From Arthrobacter sp. SLBN-122 (GTDB lineage Bacteria; Actinomycetota; Actinomycetes; Actinomycetales; Micrococcaceae), in NCBI RefSeq assembly GCF_006715165.1, contig NZ_VFMS01000001.1, forward strand, positions 1,178,001 to 1,242,000: a stretch of 64,000 nucleotides of DNA. The letters are read 5' to 3'. The notes under the pieces are model-generated. The model was given only the letters and a program-made list of their open reading frames with translations. It was not told where the DNA came from and did not search any database. Positions 1 through 7,463 of this stretch are shown here, one piece after another; the stretch's first letter is position 1; every line of letters begins with the position of its first letter. A program made the translations under genes and the position numbers.

Positions 1-327
1 CAGCAGCGCGGCACCAATGCCAAGTGCCATCAGGATCTGCCAGCCGCCCAGACCCAGGGCGAACAGTCCGATGGCAAAGGCGTAGTTGCCCAGGCTGTGC
101 ACGTCGTTGGCCCAGAGGGTGAAGATGCTGTAGCTCGTCCAGCTGCGGCCCGCGCGTTTGGTGGGGGCAAGGTCGGCATTGTAGAGGGAAGGGCTGATGC
201 TTGTGCTTGAAGCTGCGCTGGCGGTTTCGCACAGGGCTTCAACGCTGCCCGACGGATGGGCTGGAACGGCTGACGTCTCTGTCAGCCCCTGGCCCGCGTC
301 AACGCCCGTGGAGGGAGGGGTTTGCAT
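1..327 (-). CDS. NCS1-family purine/allantoin permease (N-terminal part, truncated by window edge)
   Basis: Reading leftwards from an ATG at 325-327, 109 codons stay open to the window edge. After about 45 polar residues comes the family signature YNADLAPTKRAGRSWTSY, then SIFTLWANDVHSLGNYAFAIG and the start of the first membrane helix. This matches the NCS1 nucleobase:cation symporters (allantoin, hydantoin, cytosine and purine permeases). The substrate cannot be fixed from this fragment. Allantoin or a purine is inferred because the gene shares its promoter architecture and a palindromic operator with purine-catabolic genes further right. It is divergent from aceE. No strong Shine-Dalgarno is seen before the ATG, so the start is moderately certain. 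Confidence 0.85.
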   Translation of the reverse strand, partial: MQTPPSTGVDAGQGLTETSAVPAHPSGSVEALCETASAASSTSISPSLYNADLAPTKRAGRSWTSYSIFTLWANDVHSLGNYAFAIGLFALGLGGWQILMALGIGAALL

Positions 328-387
328 AGGGTTCTCAATTCTTTGGAGGATTCCGGGTGGTGAGGCCGACGTTTCGTCGTTTCTGTT

Positions 388-404
388 ATTCCACATTGCG
401 GAAT
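388..404. promoter_or_regulatory. Putative IclR/AllR-type operator in front of the NCS1 permease
   Basis: A 17-bp inverted repeat with perfect ATTCC/GGAAT arms. Read on the minus strand its core is TTCCGCAATGTGGAA. It fits the consensus TTYCGYAWTGYGRAA shared with five other intergenic sites in this window. It lies about 24 bp downstream of the predicted transcription start of the permease promoter (427-455), a position suited to repression. Assignment to the IclR protein encoded at 20881-21636 is an inference. Confidence 0.6.
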
Positions 405-426
405 CAAGATATTGAATAGTGAAATA

Positions 427-455
427 AGAATATGACCTGCGTCACTGACGGTCAA
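427..455 (-). promoter_or_regulatory. Predicted promoter of the NCS1 permease (-35/-10)
   Basis: On the minus strand TTGACC (450-455) is followed after exactly 17 bp by TATTCT (427-432). Both hexamers and the spacing are identical to those of the divergent aceE promoter at 538-566. The predicted start point is near 420. The rest of the 328-639 gap holds the aceE promoter, two operators and a CAGTCACAAA motif at 476-485. Confidence 0.6.
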
Positions 456-537
456 GCAGCAGCATCAGTGCAAGCCAGTCACAAACCGCTGCTTTCTGCC
501 GTCCGCCTGATTCTCCGCCCGCATGCCAGCCGTCACG

Positions 538-566
538 TTGACCGAGGCTCAGACTCCTACTATTCT
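538..566 (+). promoter_or_regulatory. Predicted promoter of aceE (-35/-10)
   Basis: TTGACC at 538-543 and TATTCT at 561-566 are separated by 17 bp, a near-consensus sigma-70-type promoter. The predicted start point is about 573, which gives a 5' leader of roughly 67 nt. The palindrome at 585-599 falls at about +19. Confidence 0.6.
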
Positions 567-584
567 CATCTAGCAATAATGTTT

Positions 585-599
585 TCTCGCAATACGAAA
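585..599. promoter_or_regulatory. Putative IclR/AllR-type operator in front of aceE
   Basis: On the minus strand the core reads TTTCGTATTGCGAGA, with a perfect inner TCG-N5-CGA palindrome. It matches the motif found before the permease, guaD, the 56-codon gene, iclR and malic enzyme, with one arm mismatch. Its placement just after the predicted aceE start point mirrors the permease promoter. Confidence 0.5.
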
Positions 600-639
600 A
601 ACATGAGCCCGATGCATTCAAAGATGAAAAGAGGCTGAC

Positions 640-3381
640 GTGGCTGCAGGAGAAGATACCTCCCATATCCTCAGCGGGTTGACTAACCAGCTGCCTGATC
701 GTGATCCGGAAGAGACTGCCGAGTGGGTTGAGTCCCTGGACGCGTTGATCAGGGAACAGGGCACCGAGCGTGCCCAATACATCATGCGGAGCCTGCTGCA
801 GCGCGCGGGCGCGCAGAGCGTCGGGGTGCCGATGGTGACCACCACCGATTACGTGAACACGATCCCGGTGGACCAGGAAGCCGAATTCCCGGGCAACGAG
901 GAGTACGAGCGCCGGTACCGGGCGTACATGCGGTGGAACGCCGCGGTCATGGTCCACCGGGCGCAGCGGCCCGATATTGGGGTCGGCGGGCACATCTCCA
1001 CCTACGCCGGGGCCGCGACCCTGTACGAGGTCGGGTTCAACCACTTCTTCCGCGGCAAGGACCACCCCGGCGGCGGGGACCAGGTCTTCTTCCAGGGCCA
1101 CGCCTCCCCCGGCATGTACGCCAGGGCGTTCATGGAAGGACGCCTGTCCGAGGAGGACCTGGACGGGTTCCGGCAGGAAAAGTCCCGGGAAGGGCATGCC
1201 CTGTCCTCCTACCCGCACCCGCGCCTGATGCCGCACTTCTGGGAATTCCCCACCGTGTCCATGGGCATCGGGCCGATGAACGCGATCTACCAGGCCCAGA
1301 ACAACCGCTACCTGCACAACCGGGGCCTGAAAGACACCTCGGACCAGCAGGTCTGGGCGTTCCTGGGCGACGGGGAAATGGACGAGCCCGAGTCCCGCGG
1401 CCTGCTCCAGCTGGCCGCGAACGAGAACCTGGACAACCTGAACTTCGTGATCAACTGCAACCTCCAGCGCCTGGACGGCCCGGTGCGCGGCAACGGCAAG
1501 ATCATGCAGGAACTCGAAGCGTTCTTCCGCGGCGCGGGCTGGAACGTGATCAAGGTCGTCTGGGGCCGGGAGTGGGATGACCTGCTCACCCGCGACACCG
1601 ACGGGTCCCTGGTGAAAATCATGAACGAGACCGTCGACGGGGACTACCAGACCTACAAAGCCGAATCCGGCGGGTTCGTCCGTGAACACTTCTTCGGGAA
1701 GACCCCGCAGACCAAAGACCTCGTCGCGGACCTCACCGATGACCAGATCTGGAACCTCAAACGCGGCGGCCACGACTACCGCAAGGTCTACGCCGCCTAC
1801 AAGGCCGCCACCGAATTCAAGGGCAAACCCACCGTCATCCTCGCCCACACCGTCAAGGGCTACGGCCTGGGCCCGCACTTCGAGGGCCGCAACGCGACCC
1901 ACCAGATGAAGAAACTGACCCAGGATGACCTGAAGAAGTTCCGCGACCACCTCCGGATCCCCGTCACCGACGAACAGATCGAGAACGACGCCTACCGGCC
2001 GCCGTACTACCACCCCGGTAACGACGCCCCGGAAATCAAGTACATGATGGAACGCCGTGCCGCCCTCGGCGGGTCCGTGCCGGAGCGCCGGAACACCCAC
2101 GCCGAAATCGCCTTGCCGGACGCGAAGTCCTACGAGGTGGCCAAGCGCGGTTCGGGCAAGCAGCAGGCCGCCACCACCATGGCCTTCGTCCGGCTCCTCA
2201 AGGACCTGATGCGGGATAAGAACTTCGGCAAGCACATCGCCCCGATCATCCCCGACGAAGCCCGCACGTTCGGGATGGATGCGTTCTTCCCGACCGCGAA
2301 GATCTACAACCCCAAGGGCCAGAACTACCTGTCCGTGGACCGCGACCTGGTCCTGGCCTACAAGGAATCCCCCGCCGGGCAGCTGATCCACCCGGGCATC
2401 AACGAAGCCGGCGCCGTGGCAGCCTTCACCGCCGCCGGGACCTCCTACGCCACCCACGGCGTTCCCCTGGTCCCGGTCTACGTGTTCTACTCCATGTTCG
2501 GCTTCCAGCGCACCGGCGACGCCTTCTGGGCAGCAGCGGACCAAATGACCCGCGGCTTCATTATCGGCGCCACCGCAGGACGGACCACCCTCACCGGCGA
2601 AGGCCTCCAGCACGCCGACGGCCACTCCCCCCTGCTGGCCTCCACCAACCCCGCCGTCATCACCTACGACCCCGCCTACGGCTACGAAATCGGGCACATC
2701 GTCCGCTCGGGCCTGGAACGGATGTACGGGCCGGACTCGAACGACAAGAACGTCATGTACTACCTCACCGTATACAACGAACCCATCATCCAGCCCGCAG
2801 AACCGGAAAACCTCGACGTCGAAGGCGTCATCAAGGGCATCTACCTGCTCGCCCCGGCAAAGATCGACGGTCCCCGCACCCAGATCCTCGCCTCCGGCGT
2901 CTCCGTGCCCTGGGCCATCGACGCCCAACGCATCCTCGCCGATGACTGGAACGTCTCCGCCGACGTCTGGTCCGTCACCTCCTGGAACGAACTGCGCCGC
3001 GACGGACTCGCCGCCGAAGAAGAAGCCTTCCTCAACCCCGGCCAACCCGCCCGCACCCCCTTCGTCACCCAGCAACTCGAAGGCGCCACCGGCCCCATCG
3101 TCGCCGTGTCCGACTACATGAAAGCCATCCCGGACCAAATCCGGCAATTCGTCCCCAACGAATTCGCCACCCTCGGCGCCGACGGCTTCGGCTTCTCCGA
3201 CACCCGCGCAGCAGCCCGCCGCTACTTCAAAAACGACACCCACTCCATCGTGGTGAAAGTGCTGCAGCTGCTAGCGGCGAGGGGCGAAGTGGAGGCGGGA
3301 GCGCCCCAATACGCGCTGGACCGTTACAAGCTCCTGGACGTTACGGCCGGAACCACGGGCGGGGCAGGCGGCGACGCCTGA
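640..3381 (+). CDS. aceE: Pyruvate dehydrogenase E1 component, homodimeric type
   Basis: A 913-residue protein that is E1 of the pyruvate dehydrogenase complex along its full length. E1 is the thiamine-diphosphate-dependent decarboxylase that passes an acetyl group to the lipoyl E2. The ThDP/Mg motif is clear: GDGEMDE at about residue 243, closing with NCN near 272. The homodimeric E1 signatures [24 protein letters not shown] and [13 protein letters not shown] are also present. The start is GTG at 640 with an AAAAGAGG ribosome site 5 bp upstream; length is normal for the family. E2 and E3 genes are not adjacent, as is usual in actinobacteria. The operator-like palindrome in its leader and its place beside purine genes suggest it also serves glyoxylate-derived pyruvate. 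Whether it is the only aceE of the genome cannot be told from here. Confidence 0.97.
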   Translation: MAAGEDTSHILSGLTNQLPDRDPEETAEWVESLDALIREQGTERAQYIMRSLLQRAGAQSVGVPMVTTTDYVNTIPVDQEAEFPGNEEYERRYRAYMRWNAAVMVHRAQRPDIGVGGHISTYAGAATLYEVGFNHFFRGKDHPGGGDQVFFQGHASPGMYARAFMEGRLSEEDLDGFRQEKSREGHALSSYPHPRLMPHFWEFPTVSMGIGPMNAIYQAQNNRYLHNRGLKDTSDQQVWAFLGDGEMDEPESRGLLQLAANENLDNLNFVINCNLQRLDGPVRGNGKIMQELEAFFRGAGWNVIKVVWGREWDDLLTRDTDGSLVKIMNETVDGDYQTYKAESGGFVREHFFGKTPQTKDLVADLTDDQIWNLKRGGHDYRKVYAAYKAATEFKGKPTVILAHTVKGYGLGPHFEGRNATHQMKKLTQDDLKKFRDHLRIPVTDEQIENDAYRPPYYHPGNDAPEIKYMMERRAALGGSVPERRNTHAEIALPDAKSYEVAKRGSGKQQAATTMAFVRLLKDLMRDKNFGKHIAPIIPDEARTFGMDAFFPTAKIYNPKGQNYLSVDRDLVLAYKESPAGQLIHPGINEAGAVAAFTAAGTSYATHGVPLVPVYVFYSMFGFQRTGDAFWAAADQMTRGFIIGATAGRTTLTGEGLQHADGHSPLLASTNPAVITYDPAYGYEIGHIVRSGLERMYGPDSNDKNVMYYLTVYNEPIIQPAEPENLDVEGVIKGIYLLAPAKIDGPRTQILASGVSVPWAIDAQRILADDWNVSADVWSVTSWNELRRDGLAAEEEAFLNPGQPARTPFVTQQLEGATGPIVAVSDYMKAIPDQIRQFVPNEFATLGADGFGFSDTRAAARRYFKNDTHSIVVKVLQLLAARGEVEAGAPQYALDRYKLLDVTAGTTGGAGGDA

Positions 3382-3398
3382 TCGCGGCACAATCCGGC

Positions 3399-3433
3399 AG
3401 CCGGGTCATTTCCGTGGGGAGACTGACCCGGCT
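3399..3433. terminator. Hairpin terminator after aceE
   Basis: A perfect 10-bp stem (AGCCGGGTCA at 3399-3408 pairing with TGACCCGGCT at 3424-3433) with a 15-nt loop begins 18 bp after the aceE stop. It is followed by CCCTTGTTTGG. It separates aceE from the next gene on the same strand. Confidence 0.7.
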
Positions 3434-3457
3434 CCCTTGTTTGGTTAGGGTTCAGTT

Positions 3458-4102
3458 ATGGGCAACACAGGGCCGGACAACTCGCAGGATCGGCAGGCGA
3501 CGGGCATCGTCCTGGCTGGCGGTGGAGGCAGCCGGCTCGGTCTGGGCCCTAAGGCGTTGCTCCCCTACCGCGGACGGCCGCTAGTGGAGACGATTGCCGG
3601 GAACCTCCTCGACGGCGGCTGCCGCGAGGTGGTGGTGGTCCTTGGAGCGGGCGCACCGCACGTGGCAGCCGCAGCCGAACTGGACCGCTACCGGGTCATC
3701 GTCAACCAGGACTGGCACACGGGAATGGGCCGTTCCTTCCTGCTCGGCCACCAGGCCGCTGATCCGGGAGACCACCTACTGATCGCCCTGGTGGACCAGC
3801 CCGGCCTGACGCCCGCAACGGTGAAGCGGCTGCTTGCCCGCCACCGCCCCGGACGGATCACCGCCGCCGCGTACCGCCGCCGGGACGGCCTCGACAAAGG
3901 CGGGGACGCCGAACTCCAGAGGGGTCACCCGCTGCTCATCGACGCCTCGCTGAGGGATGCGGTGTGCGCAACAGTGACGGGTGACGCCGGGGCGCGCGGC
4001 TTTCTGCGGGCACATCCGGAGTTGGTGGATGAGGTGGATTGCAGCGATCAGTCAACCGGTGAGGACGTGGATACTCCCGACCAGTTGCACCTTCTCCGCT
4101 GA
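3458..4102 (+). CDS. MobA/MocA-like molybdenum cofactor nucleotidyltransferase
   Basis: A 214-residue NTP-transferase-fold protein. The N terminus has the nucleotide-binding motif IVLAGGGGSRLG (about residues 17-28) followed by PKALLPYRGRPLVE. ALVDQPGLTP near residue 110 matches the DQP metal-binding region of the MobA/MocA family. MocA makes the cytidine form of molybdopterin, the cofactor of xanthine-dehydrogenase-type enzymes, and such an enzyme is encoded 3 kb downstream. A role in maturing that enzyme is therefore plausible but not proven by sequence. The start is the ATG at 3458 behind a weak TAGGG. Family-level confidence is high; the exact nucleotide donor is inferred. Confidence 0.8.
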   Translation: MGNTGPDNSQDRQATGIVLAGGGGSRLGLGPKALLPYRGRPLVETIAGNLLDGGCREVVVVLGAGAPHVAAAAELDRYRVIVNQDWHTGMGRSFLLGHQAADPGDHLLIALVDQPGLTPATVKRLLARHRPGRITAAAYRRRDGLDKGGDAELQRGHPLLIDASLRDAVCATVTGDAGARGFLRAHPELVDEVDCSDQSTGEDVDTPDQLHLLR

Positions 4103-4115
4103 CACCCGCTGATGG

Positions 4116-5666
4116 TCATGCCTGCACCCGAAGGTACCGTTCAAGGGCATCTTCTCCGGGTGACTTTCCATGTCGAAAGAAGTCGACACTGCCAAGCCTT
4201 AGTCCCTCCGGCCAGTGTGGTGGCTCCCAGTCCTGGTGTTCGCTTTTGTAGTGCCGGCCCGTGGGTGAGGTCCAGCCGGGTGGTTCATTCTTGGTCGCGG
4301 GGGTGGGTTTCCAGCCTGTGATGTGCCGGAGCCGGTGGTGCTTGGGGCATGATTGTCCCAGGTTGCTGATGCCGGTGGTGCCGCCTTTGTGCCAGGCGAG
4401 GATGTGGTCGGCCTCGTTGTCCAGGGAGTTGTTGCTGCAACCGGGGAACGGGCACTTGCCGTCCCGCATCCGCAGCCAGGCCCGCATCGCTCTTGTGATT
4501 CGGTAGCTGGTCCTGCCGATCTCCAGCGGTGCACCGTCGCGCGGGTCCACCAGGACCCGGTGGAAGGAATCGGCCCCGTCCGCGACGAGCCGCCGTGCCA
4601 TGGACGCCGGGATGGGCCCGTACCCGTCCAGGACCGCCGGCTCCTCCGTCACCCCCATCAGCGCGAACACCGGGACCGTGACCAGAACCTGCGCCTGGAT
4701 GTGCGTCGACAGGTGTTCCCGCCCGGCGCCGTCACTCCTACCGTCGCCGCCACCGGCCGCGACGACGCTGCCCGCGACGACGCTGCCCGCGACCTCGCCC
4801 GTGGCGCCGGCACTGCTCCCGCTCATGTTGCCACTGGTGTCACCGCCCGTGCCCAGCCCACCACTCAGGATCGCTTCGGCAAAGGTATCGGCACGCAGCT
4901 GGGGCATGGTGCGGGACTCGTTAGGGCCCTGCATCCCACGGGCAATAGCGGTGAGCCGGTTCCAGCCCGCCAAGGCCTGGTCCGCGGGCAGGCACGCGCT
5001 GAGCCAGGCCATCCCGTCCTGGTCCGGCCGGAACTCCACCCGCCGGTCCGCCACGCCCTTGGCATGGCGCTTCTCGATGCTTTCGGCGTGGTGGCGTTCC
5101 CGCCAGAGCCGGGCCTTGGACTTGAACCGGTGCGCCGGCATCTGCCCCATCGGGCACCCCCGGGCCGCGTCAAGTGCGTCCGGGTCAAGGAAATGCGCCT
5201 CCAACGCCGCCGCCCCCGCAGCATCAAGGCTGGCCGTCTCATCGGCCATGGCCACGGCGTGCTGCCATGAGATCACCCCGGCCTGCAACCCCTCCAGGGT
5301 CAGCGGCAACCTGGCTGTTACGGCGTGGGACGTGGCAAGGAAAGACCCCGCAGCCCGCGGACCCAACGCCAGCACGCACCCGATCTCCGCCGAGACCGCC
5401 ATCTCCTGCGCCACCACCAGCACATCCGGCCCCGCAACAGCCCAGGCAGCCTCCGCGTACCTCACCGCGGCCTTCGCCTTTAGCCCCGCGATCCCCGCCT
5501 CGACCTGCCGGGACCCAGCCAAAATATCCAGGCACCCATCCGCCAACCCCGCCAACGGATCAGCGGCCGAAAACGGCAACGACCCCGCCCCATCAACCTC
5601 CGCATCAAGCACAGCGAGGGCAGCCTTGATGTCCTCAAACGCCCTCGCCACCGCCGCTTTCCCCAT
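4116..5666 (-). CDS. DUF222/HNH endonuclease domain protein (13E12 repeat type)
   Basis: About 516 residues. The N-terminal and middle parts are the alpha-helical DUF222 (13E12 repeat) region. The C terminus carries an HNH nuclease motif: CPFPGCSNNSLDNEADHILAWHKGG followed by NLGQSCPKHHRLRH, with the zinc cysteines and the ADH/HN/H core intact. A low-complexity stretch with two AGSVVAGSVVA-like repeats lies near residues 290-310. Such genes are multicopy in Arthrobacter and mycobacteria and are suspected mobile or competence-related elements; the cellular role is unknown. The ATG at 5664-5666 is chosen. A TTG 11 codons upstream also keeps the frame open. Confidence 0.85.
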   Translation of the reverse strand: MGKAAVARAFEDIKAALAVLDAEVDGAGSLPFSAADPLAGLADGCLDILAGSRQVEAGIAGLKAKAAVRYAEAAWAVAGPDVLVVAQEMAVSAEIGCVLALGPRAAGSFLATSHAVTARLPLTLEGLQAGVISWQHAVAMADETASLDAAGAAALEAHFLDPDALDAARGCPMGQMPAHRFKSKARLWRERHHAESIEKRHAKGVADRRVEFRPDQDGMAWLSACLPADQALAGWNRLTAIARGMQGPNESRTMPQLRADTFAEAILSGGLGTGGDTSGNMSGSSAGATGEVAGSVVAGSVVAAGGGDGRSDGAGREHLSTHIQAQVLVTVPVFALMGVTEEPAVLDGYGPIPASMARRLVADGADSFHRVLVDPRDGAPLEIGRTSYRITRAMRAWLRMRDGKCPFPGCSNNSLDNEADHILAWHKGGTTGISNLGQSCPKHHRLRHITGWKPTPATKNEPPGWTSPTGRHYKSEHQDWEPPHWPEGLRLGSVDFFRHGKSPGEDALERYLRVQA

Positions 5667-5721
5667 AAACCCATCATGACAAGGGGGTCTGACAATCAAG
5701 ACCGGCCACGGAGAATTCAGC

Positions 5722-6369
5722 TCAGCCCTGCATCCTTCCCGCCAGCAACTGCTCCAGTCCCCGTTTGAAGCCAGCCCGCCCGCCGTGGGCGGGATGCCGG
5801 ATTTTGGGGGCGTTCAGGCCGCTGCGCTGCAGGCTGTGCTGGGCTACGTTGCCCACCGCCACGATGGAACTGATCCCGAACAACGCTGCGAGGTCCTGCC
5901 AGAAGGGGGTTCCGAGTTTCGTCTCGGACGGCTTGGGCGTGCGGTTGGACAACGGCTTCCCTGGTTGATGGGGATGCCAGGGAAATGCGCTCCACAGCAG
6001 TGGCAGAAGCCCTACGTCCTCCAGCACCTGCCACATCACGGTGGCCGTTGGCTCTGCGGCAACTCCCGCAGCTTCCGGCGGAAGCACGTACCCCTTCCCG
6101 GGTCCAAAGAGGCCAAAGCTGTTGGCGGGGCCCTCAAAGATGGTCCGGTTGGTGAAGGGAACCCCGGTGACGCGCATGCCCCTGAATCCCGGTGCCTCCC
6201 CTACCAGCAGTATCCCGGGCCGCCGGTCGAGCATCTCCTGCAGGTAGATTTCCAGGTTGCGGCGGCGCAGCTCATTTGCCGGCACCGCATGGTTGAAGAA
6301 GTTGTTGGCCGCCGCTCCCGTTTCCACAGCCGCAAGCCGCTCAACAAGATCGTGGAAGGAGGCAGTCAC
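5722..6369 (-). CDS. Uracil-DNA glycosylase superfamily protein
   Basis: About 215 residues with the UDG-fold motif GILLVGEAPGFRG (water-activating loop region, near residue 55) and a C-terminal RHPAHGG resembling the HPSP loop of uracil-DNA glycosylases. TNRTIFEG and NRTPKPSE lie between them. These point to base-excision repair or an uncharacterised relative; the canonical family number cannot be decided. The frame stays open far upstream, but the conserved part begins near the GTG at 6367-6369. That codon lies just beyond the stop of the upstream aldo/keto reductase (gap 28 bp), so I start there. Confidence 0.7.
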   Translation of the reverse strand: MTASFHDLVERLAAVETGAAANNFFNHAVPANELRRRNLEIYLQEMLDRRPGILLVGEAPGFRGMRVTGVPFTNRTIFEGPANSFGLFGPGKGYVLPPEAAGVAAEPTATVMWQVLEDVGLLPLLWSAFPWHPHQPGKPLSNRTPKPSETKLGTPFWQDLAALFGISSIVAVGNVAQHSLQRSGLNAPKIRHPAHGGRAGFKRGLEQLLAGRMQG

Positions 6370-6397
6370 CGGCGTGCTCTCAACCAGGCGGCGAACG

Positions 6398-7378
6398 TTA
6401 CCAGCGGGGGTGGATGGCCTCGCGGAAGTAGTGGTCGTAGATCCAGCGGACGCCTTCGTCGAAGTCCTTGCCAACGCTGACCGTGGCTGCGGCAGCGTTA
6501 GCCCGGGCCTGCTCCACATTGCGGGCACCGGGGATGACGGTGGTGACCCCATCCTGTGCGGCGATCCAGGCGATGGCAGCCTGGGCGTTGGTGGCACCCT
6601 CCGGCACCAGCTGCTCAAACTCAGCCACGGCCTTCAGGCCCAGTTCGTAGTCCACGCCGGAGAAGGTCTCGCCGACGTCGAAGGCTTCGCCCTTGCGGTT
6701 GTAGTTCCGGTGGTCATTCTCGGCGAAGGCGGTGTCTTTCGAGTACTTCCCTGACAGCAGCCCGGAGGCGAGCGGCACGCGTGCGACGATGCCCACGCCT
6801 GCGGCCCTGGCAGCCGGGAGGACCTCATCCAGCGGCTTGAGCCGGAAGGCATTCAGAATGATCTGGACCGACGCGGTCCCCTCGTGCCGGATCGCCTCGA
6901 GGGCCTCGTCCGTCCGTTCCACGCTGACGCCGTAGTTCTTAATGGCGCCTTCGGACACCAGGGTGTCCAGGGCGTCGTACACCTCGTTGTTGCTGTAGAC
7001 CGGAGTGGGCGGGCAGTGCAGCTGGACCAGGTCCAGGGTGTCCGTGCCCAGGTTCGTCCGTGACCGGTCAACCCACTGGCGGAAGTTGGCCAGGGTGTAG
7101 TTTTCCGGCCGCTGTTCCACGCGCCGGCCCATCTTGGTGGCCACCGTAACGCCCAGGCCCGGGTTGTCCGCGAGGAACTTTCCAATGGCCTGCTCGCTCT
7201 TGCCGTCCCCGTAGACGTCGGCGGTGTCAAAGAGGGTCACGCCGGCCTCCACGGAGGCTGCGAGGATGGCCTGCGCCTGTGCCGGGTCAACGTTGCCCCA
7301 GTCCGCCCCGAGCTGCCAGGTACCCAGCCCCACAATGGAGACGTTCCGTCCGGTCTTGCCTAAAATCCGCTGTTCCAT
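6398..7378 (-). CDS. Aldo/keto reductase
   Basis: A 326-residue NADPH-dependent oxidoreductase of the TIM-barrel aldo/keto reductase family. The catalytic tetrad is visible: D54 and Y56 in DTADVYGDG, K82 in TKMG and H121 in LVQLHCPP. The C-terminal cofactor loop reads VIPGARNVEQARAN. It resembles the general-stress YghZ/YhdN-type group, but the substrate is unknown. Transcription runs towards the UDG-like gene and the two are probably co-transcribed. It has no obvious link to the purine genes on either side. Confidence 0.93.
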   Translation of the reverse strand: MEQRILGKTGRNVSIVGLGTWQLGADWGNVDPAQAQAILAASVEAGVTLFDTADVYGDGKSEQAIGKFLADNPGLGVTVATKMGRRVEQRPENYTLANFRQWVDRSRTNLGTDTLDLVQLHCPPTPVYSNNEVYDALDTLVSEGAIKNYGVSVERTDEALEAIRHEGTASVQIILNAFRLKPLDEVLPAARAAGVGIVARVPLASGLLSGKYSKDTAFAENDHRNYNRKGEAFDVGETFSGVDYELGLKAVAEFEQLVPEGATNAQAAIAWIAAQDGVTTVIPGARNVEQARANAAAATVSVGKDFDEGVRWIYDHYFREAIHPRW

Positions 7379-7463
7379 CCCACGACTATATGCAACGATG
7401 CAACCCGCGGTCAGATCCGCCCCGCTGCGAACGCCTCTGGGGTCCGGATGTGACCTCGTTGCC

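Noticed and set aside
442..3243. A 933-codon open frame on the minus strand opposite aceE
   Set aside because: It mirrors the GC-rich third codon positions of aceE, has a Gly/Val/Asp-rich non-protein-like composition, no domains and no ribosome site.
4116..5666. DUF222/HNH gene as an intron- or phage-borne homing nuclease island
   Set aside because: No flanking repeats, integrase or att sites; neighbouring genes are intact and its base composition is like the rest.
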